NCBI RefSeq assembly: GCF_042100115.1
Contig: NC_091281.1
Coordinates: forward strand, 992,001 to 1,056,000
Origin: Alternaria dauci
Lineage: Eukaryota > Ascomycota > Dothideomycetes > Pleosporales > Pleosporaceae
DNA length: 64,000 bases
Direction: 5' to 3'
The notes below the pieces were generated by a model. The model was not told the DNA's origin. It saw only the letters and a program-made list of their open reading frames with translations, and made no database searches. Position numbers and translations under genes: made by a program. Below are positions 55,219 to 64,000 of this stretch, piece by piece. Within the stretch, counting starts at the first letter, position 1, and each line of letters starts with the position of its first letter.

Positions 55219-57157
55219 ATAAAAAAGGCGAGCGAAGATAGGTGGAATAACGTGGGGTTCCTTGGGAATCTGTTTCTTTCTTTCTCGGAATCTTGTGTCA
55301 ATCTTGCATAGGACGGCGCTTATCATCATCATCAGTACGACCCATGGTCATTTCCTTTTCTCGTGTTGCTTTGGTACGTACGTAAAGTCATAGTCGTTTG
55401 CGGCAATGGAATGTTTTCATGCTCAATCATGGGTCTTGTGTTCTGAAGTTACCCTTGGAGATATTGTCCCTCTTTATGAAGTTAGGCTTTGATACGAACA
55501 CGAGCGGCAAAGGCAATTAGCCACTGCTGTGATGGTGGGGGTTCTTGACGAATGGTTGGAGACAATCAGGCTATATGATCGCAGGGTCGTTGAACAGATA
55601 GACAAGCCTCGAGGACCTCCAGGCTACGTTACGAAGTTGACCCACATGGACCTTTCAAACTCAACCGGGACTGGTTAGCTGCTGAGCTCAAGTTGTCATG
55701 CGAAGGTGATTGACGAGTGACCTGGTCACTTTTACGCAGATCAGTTCCTGAAGATGTGAGCCGAATTTGTAGACGTGCCTTGCACTTTTTTCAACCGCAT
55801 ATGTTGGCGAAATTTGGCCGTAAAGGCGTGACTTCTGGCACTGATACCAAAATAGCACAAAGCATTAGGCGAGACGCTACCGGTAGTTGGGGTCCAACAT
55901 CGTCCCGCTGTTAGGCCAGCAGTGGCCAGCAGTCCTCAACACCACCCTCGTTGGTTGGTGGTGAGCTTTTACTCACCAGCCAGCACATACACACACACGA
56001 TTAGGGTCTTGCTCCACTACGCCGCATGGTCGCTGCAGAGGCGCCGCAATACTCTGTGATGGCGTCCAGTACCTGCCATCCCGCGATCTTTACAGCAACG
56101 CACCGCAGCGGGAGCTGGCACTTTGCATCATGGCTTTCCTCTACCACGACAAGTTCGCCTATTCTCACCCCACAATCTGCCCCAAGTCGCCGTCCAATCC
56201 TACTTGGGCTTGGCTCAGGCAGACACGCAGAGAATTGTAAGGCGCTCAGCCTGGTGTCGATTCGTGACTGTCGCTGCTCATTTCTTTTAGCGCAGGTGGC
56301 TGTGCCTGCCTAAATTCCGAAACGTTGATCCTGCTGCACGATCCTTTGGTACATCACCGCATCTTTACAGTTTCTCATGTTAGGCTGGCAAGTTCAAGTT
56401 GATATTGTGTAGTAAAGAGTTGGGGTGGGTAGCCGTCTGCGAGAGCAGCCACCCAGTGTCTAGCGTTCCACGAGCTGAACGTATAGCTTCAGCTGCATAA
56501 CGAAAGGGCACCACTGCCCATAAGTGGCTCGCACGCGGTATAGAACTTTTGCCAACTGGAATGACAACGAATGGCGTCCGGCATGGACGCCTGACACCAT
56601 CTCCCACGAGCCTGTGCCACCGCCGGGTGCTACACAGCTCTTCCTACTTCTTCATCAGATGCGGCAGTCCAAGCTTTGACGACAATCTTCTACGTTCATA
56701 ACTCGTCAGGCGTCTCTTCTTTTGCCAAGCAGACGGAGGCGCAGTGACTTTCTTGAAGTTGATGGCCTATTCCCCCACAACGTGTTGAGGCTGAGCGTCT
56801 CTTTCCACTTAGGAGCCGCATATTGGGCGCCTTCTGACTGACCTAGTGCCGTGGGCGCAGGTTTCGACCATGCCCATGCGTAAAAGGTTTCATTTTACGC
56901 GGACATATGTTTGCCTGGCCCCCGGTATCAGTTCACAGTACAGAAGGGATCTCTTGATCAAGTCCATATCAACACTCCTATAACGGTAGAGCAACAGATC
57001 ACTGAGGCGTAGCAACGTGTGCATCCTTGTCACACCGCCACTTAACCTCCTGTTACCAGCATTACAAGTACCCGGATAGCTTCGACTACAATCTGAAGCT
57101 TCGCCGACCGAATTCACATCAAAGACCCTTTGGCCTACACCCACATACATCATCGTC
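55219..57157. other. 1.9-kb gene-free region
   Basis: It begins with the GLE1 3' UTR. A CA-dinucleotide run lies near 55985-55998. Short ORFs around 55717 and 56026 have no recognisable content. The last few hundred bases should hold the promoter of the membrane protein gene. Confidence 0.45.
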
Positions 57158-57805
57158 ATGGTTCCTATACCAGTGGACAATAACCTCGTCGCGGAGACAG
57201 GCCTGAAGTCAAAGCCTGATTCAGGATACTGGACGAATGCCAACATCGCCCTCACCGCCGTCTTCGCCCTCATCTTCCTAGCCATCTGCCTCGCATTACT
57301 TGCCTTTTGGCTCCATCGACGGAACGAAAAGAAGAAGCTTGATAGCCGCAAATCAGACACAGCAGGGCTCTTGGCAAACGAGGACAGGACAAGCATGTTC
57401 AGCCGCGTCCGGGCGAGCAGCGTTACACTATACGTCGACTCAGAAACAGAAGCGCGCAACAAGAGGTCAAGCACGGAGACTACGAACCTCGTGCCGCTAC
57501 AAGTTACGCCAGTGGAGGAGGCCAGGGACCCGATCAGCAACAACGCGGAGAGCTCTGGTACGGGTGTGAGTTCCATCAGCCGAACAAGCCATGCAACCCT
57601 CAGTACTGTAGTGCTGAGTCCGATGCTGAGTCCTGTGCTGAGCCCGACACCCTCGAGTGGAGATGGGGGCGACTTGGGTGTACGGCCATCAGGACGCGCA
57701 CGCAGCACAAGCACGGCAAGCCAACGGGCACGATACTACGAGTCGACGCCTACAAACGTCGAAATGCCACCAATCCCGAAGATTGTCCACTCAGTGTCAG
57801 ACTAG
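57158..57805 (+). CDS. Single-pass membrane protein, 215 aa
   Basis: A single exon. A polar N-terminus of 28 residues precedes one strong membrane span (about 29-51, ANIALTAVFALIFLAICLALLAFWL). A basic stop-transfer sequence (HRRNEKKK) and a long Ser/Thr/Pro-rich cytosolic tail follow, with LSPMLSPVLSPTPSS at about 152-168. There is no cleavable signal, so the topology by the positive-inside rule is N-out/C-in (type III). SP/TP repeats suggest proline-directed phosphorylation. No domain is recognised. It resembles the many unnamed single-span proteins of filamentous fungi. The opposite-strand ORF here (56890-57714) is judged a shadow. Confidence 0.7.
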   Translation: MVPIPVDNNLVAETGLKSKPDSGYWTNANIALTAVFALIFLAICLALLAFWLHRRNEKKKLDSRKSDTAGLLANEDRTSMFSRVRASSVTLYVDSETEARNKRSSTETTNLVPLQVTPVEEARDPISNNAESSGTGVSSISRTSHATLSTVVLSPMLSPVLSPTPSSGDGGDLGVRPSGRARSTSTASQRARYYESTPTNVEMPPIPKIVHSVSD

Positions 57806-59042
57806 AGAAATGTTTGATCGTTGGCAATAGATATCAGGTCATGGGTTTCGTAGGAGCTGATGGGTCCGGGTGGTTTTTCTTTCCTTTCTTTTTGTTCACT
57901 TTCAAGGCAACTGCATTACAGTTGCTTACTATTCCACGACACTTCTGACAAGCATCACTATATACCCCATTCACGCTCCTGCAATTGTCATACCACGCAG
58001 TCGAGCTTGCAACAACCTTGTTCTCATTTCTTGCGGAAAACCAATATCTTTCAATTAGACAGGTTCAACTATTTCGCCCCTTTGCTGAGTCCATTGTCTA
58101 ATTCCGTGCTGTGCAAGATTTCCAAGCAGTAGTCAACTTGCTGAGTATGACAAGTCTGGCTTGTCGTTTACTGTTTCCGCCCCCTAGACTTTCTATTCTG
58201 GCTGCCTGGTATCCGTTGGACGTGCTGGCTTCTCGGCTCACTCGGAGTGAGCACTAGCGACGCGCATCGATCCTCAGCCCTAGTAATAGTTCATGGTCTC
58301 GACTCTCGAATGAGATGCATGAGCCTTCAATGACATCACACGTGATGGAGCGGGGCCTATACTGGTTGGCACCCAAAGTTGTTGCCCTTGTTTGCGCTCG
58401 GAAACATAAAAGCCCTCATTGTCAGAGTGAAAAGTCAGCGAATATCATCTGAGTCCACCATGAATCATTCAGCTTCTGGCTTGCATTCCAAGGCGCAGCA
58501 AACTCAACCACGCCCAATCATTCATTCCCTACATGACGCAAAGGTATCAGCCATCTTCTAGGCAAAATCCCATCGCCCGATTTACAGCCCAAACACAGAA
58601 TCGCGGCACAGAGACCTCTTGCGTGGCCCGACTGCGCCGTACGCACTACCAGTCTCGATTCATGAAGAATTGCCACAAGGGATGTACTGATCATACCGAT
58701 AACGTATGATATGAAGCAGGAAGAGGATGCGCAGCCACATATAACTATGGCGAAGAAGCTCGGTAAATTGGAATGCGTGTATGCAGTAAACGAATCAACG
58801 AGGGTTCCCCGTAATATTGGAAGCCACAGAAGCCGCCACACATGCTGCCGTTCTTACCCTATCGCTGATGATGCTATATGAAACAATGTGCGAACTCGCT
58901 CAAAACTGACCAGACAAATGCTCGCTATCCCGAGACCACGCGAAGCGACGCCTATACGCAGTGGTGAAACCCCGGTTTCAGTACCTGAACGCCTGTCGCT
59001 TTGACCTGTCATCAACCGTAAGAGATACCAAAAACGCAACTG
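57806..59042. other. 1.2-kb convergent spacer
   Basis: It lies between the 3' ends of the membrane protein gene (plus) and the Rtt107-like gene (minus). No gene-like signal is seen. Confidence 0.5.
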
Positions 59043-61742
59043 CTACTTCTTTCCAGCATTGACAACCTCTTCACTCAACTCCCACTCCGGGTCCCAGTGG
59101 ACATATTGTGCCATTGCTATAGAAAGCAGCCACTCCGTCTTGACGATACGGGGAATCATGTTTTCTCTCTTGGCTAGTTCGCGGAACTTGGTCCAGTTGG
59201 TAAACTCCTTTTTGTCTGCGTCGGAGATGAGATATAGTACGTCTCCTTCATCTTCGACTTGGTTCTGGCTAACCTCATCGGAGGCATTGAGTTTGCGTTT
59301 CGATGCCGACACTGTAGTAGGGCGACCCTTCCATAGCACACACTTGCCGCCGTTGACTTCCACAATGTCTTTGTATGTTTCGAAGCCACCGCCGACCTTC
59401 TCTGTACAGAATATGGTCCAGTCCTTGAGTAGGCGGTGTTTGTTCTGCTTGGCTCGCTCGAGTGCTTCGGATAGCCGGAAGTTATTGGCCTCTTCAAAGT
59501 CTCTAGCTTGGAGGAGGTGTTTCTCTGCTGGTGGGAGCTTGTTGTTCTTGAGGGCGAAGTCGAGGTAAGTGGTTGACACGAGTATAGGCGCGCAGGCTAT
59601 TGCTGCGATGAACTTCTTCGTGCGAACGGGTTGTGGCGCGCAAACCATATCCACCTTCTTGAAATCGTCTGTGATGAAGAGGCCGAGCTCTCGGAGGCGC
59701 GCTTTATCTTTTGATTCCTTCTCGGGATTGTTGGCCCATCGTTCATCTTTTGAGATAAGCATTCGGAACTTGATAGGCGCAAGCTTTTCCTTCTTTGCTC
59801 GTTTGTTCTTTGCTGGAACCTCTGTAGCTTCGTCTTCTGTCTCGTCGTCATCGTCGACTTCATCGATAGAGCGCTTGCTTGAGACGGAGTCACGGCCGCC
59901 TTTTGGTTGCTTCGTCCCCTCGTCAACTTGATCTTCTGTACGTCTGCGTCCGCCGTGTATAACGCCGCCTTTGCGCTTCATCTCCTTCTCAAATTGTGCA
60001 ATATCCGGTGCGGCATTGTGCAGTTTTGACAATGCGCGATCTTTCGCTCCTCGACTCCCTGGTGTCTGATTCTCCTTTCCATCGGTGTGTCGCGGTGGCA
60101 ATGGCGTTTGCGCATTGCTTCCTGACTTTGCACGCTTGGATTTGTCAGCCACAGGCGGGCTACGAGGTGCTGGAGGTTCGCTTGGCCTTGGTGCTACACT
60201 GGAAGCCGGGACAGCGACGGTCTGCGGTGCCGCCTTGACGGCTTTGGCTGGCTTTGCTTGTTTTGAGTAGAAGATCTTCTCGGTAGCTTCGCGATCAATC
60301 TCAGTCTGACCCAAGACTTCTCCCAGGTTGGTCCGGTCTGGGAAGTACGTATAGCGACTCTCAGTTAGTGGCATCTCTCTACACTTGGCATAGCTTTCTT
60401 CCAACCACAGATGATTAACGATGTTCACGCCCCACTCCGTCGCAGCCTCGCACTTTTCGCTGTTCTTGTGCGCAGCGACAAGATGTGTGTTGTCCTGCTT
60501 GAAGGTCTTTGTGAATTCAGCGCCTGTAGCTTTGATCAAATTCTCCAGGTACACCCGCGCTTCACCAGTGTAACTTGATATGCTTATCTTGTAGTTTTCA
60601 AATCCTGGAATGCCTTCCCGTGGCCGTGGGTAATGCATCATTCGCTGCATAGGGTTCGTCCAGATTCCGTGAGTAATGAGATAATACAGCCAGCCCAGGT
60701 TGCCCACGTCTTTCCGTGCTTGCGAAGCCTTGATGTAGTCGGAGCCTTCTCGGTAGTTGCAAACATACATGTCTGCTTCATCGATCTTTGAGCACACGCT
60801 GCCGCCTCCAGCCTTGATCATGCCCGTAATGATACCCTTGAGCCGGCCGCTGATGTTCAGATCATCGCCGAGCTTGACACTCTTTCCGTCAAAGGCCTTG
60901 ATTGCACGTGGTGCTTCTAGGTGAGCGGGTGGTGGCACGGGGTCGTGGTGAGGATCTGGTGTGGTTGCATCTCGAATCTGCTGGCTCACTCGTGTGGGAG
61001 GAATCGAGCCTGGTTCCGCATCGGCGAGAATTTCGGGGTTGGGCAGCGTGTAGGGTCGCTCTGATATGCGGCGGCCAACTCTGAGGCAGTCGTCGAACCT
61101 GTGAGGGTTAGGCCAAGTCAACTGCCATGCGCTCGACGCAGAACTTACCAGTGTGGAAGCACGATGGACAGCTGCAGCCGCTTACTAATGGCGAGCTGGC
61201 ACCGTGGCTCACTCACGTCGAGTGCGATGAGATGTGTCACAAACTTGGAGAGGCTTGGGGCGATCTGCCCGCCCAGTGCCAGTACACCGCCCTCGATTGC
61301 TTCCTTGTCCCCGCTCGGTATATCGCCACAACATATGACGACGTCGTTCATGATGAAGGCAGGATCGGGGCTGTATGTCCGCGGGTTCTTGGCCTTGTTG
61401 GATTGGAGCGACGCGCCTATCCATGTTGGCTTGACGACATGTATCATGAGATCGAGGGCGCGGTAGTAGTCGGGGAAGTCGGCCGTCTCGGAGACAATGT
61501 AGCTGATTTCCTCCAGGTTCTCTATGCGACCTTTGGGTGCGCTGAAGGGTACGACGGTTCCGTGGGCGGATTTGATATCGTCTTCGATCTGTTTGGCTTG
61601 TCAGTACCACGACACTTTTCGATTGGCCGAACGCGTCGCGTACCTGGTGCATTCGATCTTCTGAGAGACCATTGGGAATAATGGTAAAGACAAGCTCCTC
61701 GAACAGAGCCTGTGGGCCGTCTAGCATGGTAGCGTCTTCCAT
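59043..61742 (-). CDS. Multi-BRCT genome-stability scaffold, Rtt107/Brc1-like
   Basis: Three exons, 61742..61644, 61588..61149 and 61098..59043, with introns of 55 and 50 nt (both phase-consistent), giving 864 aa; fission-yeast Brc1 has about 880. BRCT hallmarks recur: KPTWIGASL, a large N-terminal tandem (LGWLYYLITHGIWTNP, then IVNHLWLEESYAKC), and a C-terminal pair with STTYLDFAL and VKTEWLLSIAMAQY. A basic, Lys/Glu/Asp-rich linker with KNKRAKKEK, a probable nuclear signal, lies between the BRCT groups. Rtt107/Brc1 binds gamma-H2A and the Smc5/6 and Slx4 partners to stabilise stalled forks. Domain number (probably six) was judged by eye. It is divergent from the alpha/beta hydrolase gene. 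Confidence 0.88.
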
Positions 61743-62286
61743 GGCTGCAGTCGGCGTGTTGTGCTGTAGGGAGTGGAGGGTTGACGGCTGCCGACATTGA
61801 CCTCCAGGGCAGGCGCCATGCGACGTGGGTCAACGCGAACTTTGGAAGGCACGAACGCGTCGGGCTCCACGTGACCCCCCACCAAAACACTCCGGCGCTG
61901 ATTCCGTCATAACGTCGCAGCTCACGCCCGACTCGTCTTCTTCTGATGCACAAAATGCGCGATAAGAGACATCCAAGTTCGCCTCACTCACGCCAGGCAT
62001 TTTTCAAACACATCCGCACCTCTGTCGTCCGGCTGCATGTGGAGGTTGTGGGGGAGAAGAGAAGCCGTCTGCCGTGGTGGACCTCGGTATTCTTCCCCAG
62101 ATTGCGCCGGCTACTAGTCACGATACGCCCATAAGCATAGACATCTCCTTGCTAATCTGTCTGTAATCATTCTCTCACCTCAACTCGCTGCACACAACAA
62201 GTTCCGTGATTTGCACATGCGCCTGTCTCGTACTGCCCCTTCCCCTTTACACGTTCAACCTAATTGCACCTGCGCGCGCCAACAAC
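61743..62286. other. 544-bp shared promoter of the Rtt107-like and hydrolase genes
   Basis: A divergent interval with no ORF of interest. It includes an ACGCGT box (61855-61860) nearer the Rtt107-like gene and a CT-rich leader with CACACAACAAG before the hydrolase ATG. Confidence 0.5.
61855..61860. promoter_or_regulatory. MluI cell-cycle box (ACGCGT) before the Rtt107-like gene
   Basis: A palindromic ACGCGT lies 113 bp upstream of the start codon, with a near-match (ACGCGA) about 20 bp away. MBF-type regulation would suit a replication-stress gene, but a single hexamer is weak support. Confidence 0.35.
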
Positions 62287-63632
62287 ATGTCTTCGGAGCA
62301 TTTTCGCATCGACGAGCATAAACTAGAGGGATCGCACATCCGTGGCTGGCCGCGCGCCACATCTACCAAGCAGGAAGAAGTCCTGCATCTAGCCGTCAAG
62401 CAGTACACGCCCCTCAACAACACCAACCCAAAAGCCGGAGACATCACCGTCATCGCAGCGCATGCAAATGCCTTTCCAAAAGAGCTCTATGAACCACTGT
62501 GGGATGAGCTCCTAAAGAAGAGCCAGCAACATGGCCTCGGCATCAGAGGTATATGGATAGCCGATGTGGTGAATCAAGGCCAGAGCGGCGTTTGGAACGA
62601 AAATAAGCTAGGCAATGACCGTACGTACATGTCTTCAAGTACGCAGTCACGTACTAATATTCTACAGCGGCCTGGCTTGACCACAGCAGAGATCTCCTGC
62701 ACATGGTCAATCTCTTCCGCGATCAAATGCCTCGCCCTATAATCGGAGTTGGTCATAGCATGGGTGGTTGCCAACTTGTCAATCTCTCCCTCTTGCACCC
62801 CCGTCTCTTCGAAACCCTGATCCTCATAGACCCCGTCATCCAAGGCGCGGTTTCGTTGAAGGGCAATGTTGGGCCGGCTGCTGCATCGATTAGACGACGT
62901 GATCTATGGCCATCACGAGAAGAGGCCGCAACGAGTTTCGCCAAGAGCAAGTTTTACCAGGCGTGGGACCCGCGCGTGTTCGATCTATGGGTGCAGCACG
63001 GATTGAGAGATGTACCAACAAAACTATTCCCTGAAGCAAAGAAGCCCGAGGTCACCCTGACTACCACGAAGCATCAGGAGGTCATGATGTTTCTGCGACC
63101 CAACTTCGCTGCGAGACCGGGGGACAAAGAGCCGTCCTCTGCGGACTTCACATTGACTAATCCCAAACTAAACAGGAGGACACACGCAGATATGACACCT
63201 ACAGCCAATTCACAGTCTCCAGTTTACCGAGGCGAGCCCACCCTCGTCTTCAATCAATTACCATCAATCCGGCCATCGGTATTCTACATCTTCGGCGAAC
63301 TCTCCTTCCTCACTGATGACAAAGCCATCGAGGACAAGATGCGCTTGACCGGATCCGGTGTAAATGGCAGTGGCGGGCGCGCAGAAGGACGGGTAGTAAA
63401 TGTCATGGTCAAGGGCGCAGGGCACTTGATACCCATGGAGAAAGTAGAGGAGAGTGCGGATCACATCAGCAAGTGGATGAGTCAAGAGATGAAGAGATAC
63501 TGGGATTGGGAACGCCTAACGGAGGAGGAGTGGGAGGGAAAGCAAGGAGTAGAGAGAATAGTGTTGCCTGAGCGCTTTGTGCAAGAGTTGGATAGGTTGT
63601 CCCAGCCAAAGAAGAGTAAGCCGAAGCTTTGA
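62287..63632 (+). CDS. Alpha/beta hydrolase, possibly peroxisomal
   Basis: Two exons, 62287..62620 and 62668..63632, with a 47-nt intron (GTACGT, TACTAAT, TACAG; phase 1), giving 432 aa. The alpha/beta hydrolase fold is clear: an early strand GDITVIAAHANAFPKELY (the usual HG is A-H-A-N), the nucleophile elbow G-x-GHSMGG with Ser142, LIDPVIQG after the next strand, and GAGHLIPME carrying the likely catalytic His. An Asp in SFLTDDKA is a candidate third residue. The C-terminus, PKKSKPKL, ends in PKL, a near-match to the peroxisomal PTS1 signal (SKL). The overall pattern recalls Lpx1-like and AKT2/AFT2-type fungal hydrolases, some of which are peroxisomal. The substrate is unknown. ATG 62287 fits better than upstream in-frame codons. 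Confidence 0.84.
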
Positions 63633-63768
63633 AACCCAATCTAGCAGCAATACGATAGAGTCCCCAGAATACTTTCGCAGGCTTTTCGATCGAAACATGT
63701 ACAACGATGATCTCCTACGTGGGTACCGACTTCATACTATTCACGTACATACTTCAACCCCTGCGTCT

Positions 63769-64000
63769 TCAGTCCTGCTTGTTCTCTCCTCTCTCTGGAT
63801 AGTAACCCCCCGCGAATTCCAGACTCGCACCGTCCCATTTCTCTGTCTTGATCTCCTTCCACGCACTCCACGGCCACCACCCCTCCTTCTCCCAGATCCT
63901 CGCCTCGATGGTCGCGATAAAACTTTCCCTGCAAAAGTTCGCCCGATGACCATCTGGGAACGGGCTCGCTAGGCCGAACCAGCCCGGCTCCTTTGGTGCA
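63769..64000 (-). CDS. 3' end of a gene running off the right edge
   Basis: A minus-strand frame without a start inside the window gives the last 76 residues of a protein and stops at TGA (63769-63771). The text begins APKEPGWFGLASPF and continues through RESFIATIEARIWEKEGWWP, then KWDGASLEFAGGYYPERG, ending NKQD. The balanced, Trp- and Glu-rich composition with no low complexity looks like real coding sequence, whereas the overlapping frames are Arg/Gly-rich and implausible. It could be the last exon of a spliced gene. I do not recognise the family. It is convergent with the hydrolase gene. Confidence 0.62.
   Translation of the reverse strand, partial: APKEPGWFGLASPFPDGHRANFCRESFIATIEARIWEKEGWWPWSAWKEIKTEKWDGASLEFAGGYYPERGENKQD

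Noticed and set aside
56890..57714. 274-codon minus-strand ORF
   Set aside because: It overlaps the single-span membrane protein gene on the plus strand, which has a natural start, membrane span and stop-transfer signal; the minus frame is Arg/Leu/Ser-rich shadow.
59569..60270. Plus-strand ORFs over the Rtt107-like gene
   Set aside because: They are antisense shadows with low complexity; the minus-strand BRCT frame is clear.

Overview
The window is nuclear DNA of a filamentous ascomycete. Genes are interrupted by about 40 very short GT..AG introns (roughly 47-110 nt), often with a CTAAC/CTGAC-like branch site 10-25 nt before the 3' splice site. The protein set (SSD1, GLE1, RPA2, Rtt107/Brc1, AzgA-type purine permease, Rds1-like ferritin-fold protein, small secreted proteins) is fungal. 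The overall look of the proteins suggests Dothideomycetes/Pleosporales; that placement is inference from general resemblance, not a search. Most gene models below were built by hand, joining exons by splice-site phase and by continuity of recognisable protein families.

Left third (0-20 kb): housekeeping genes, mostly in head-to-head pairs. They are a secreted protein, DBP4 with a DNAJC8-type J protein, a Zn2Cys6/PAS-like transcription factor, a gene-free stretch of about 5.3 kb, DBP10 with RFA2, and a DUF202 membrane protein with a CIA30-domain protein. Two DEAD-box helicases of ribosome biogenesis lie about 12 kb apart. The 255-bp DBP10/RFA2 promoter carries a PAC-like, an RRPE-like and an MluI cell-cycle (MCB) hexamer.

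Middle (21-46 kb): accessory and metabolic genes with longer spacers. These are a GH105 hydrolase broken by a frameshift, an 8-cysteine wall-type protein, a cytochrome P450, a short-chain dehydrogenase fused to a repeat-rich N-terminus and carrying two in-frame TAG codons, a purine permease, a methyltransferase-like protein, a peroxiredoxin-like protein, a protein with an F-box-like motif, a thioredoxin-reductase-like flavoprotein, an unknown protein, an MFS transporter and an Rds1-like secreted protein. The tailoring enzymes (P450, SDR, methyltransferase, CxxC flavoprotein, MFS) look like parts of a secondary-metabolite pathway, but no PKS, NRPS or terpene-synthase backbone is present.

Right part (47-64 kb): SSD1 and GLE1 diverge from a 1.7-kb spacer. 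They are followed by a single-pass membrane protein, the Rtt107/Brc1 genome-stability scaffold, a divergent alpha/beta hydrolase, and the 3' end of a gene that runs off the right edge. I saw no convincing tRNA, rRNA, CRISPR array or intact transposon. I did not find a clearly new multi-gene system; the most unusual items are the broken genes, the repeat-bearing SDR, the 4-nt coding exon of RFA2 and the array of NDR-kinase motifs in SSD1.
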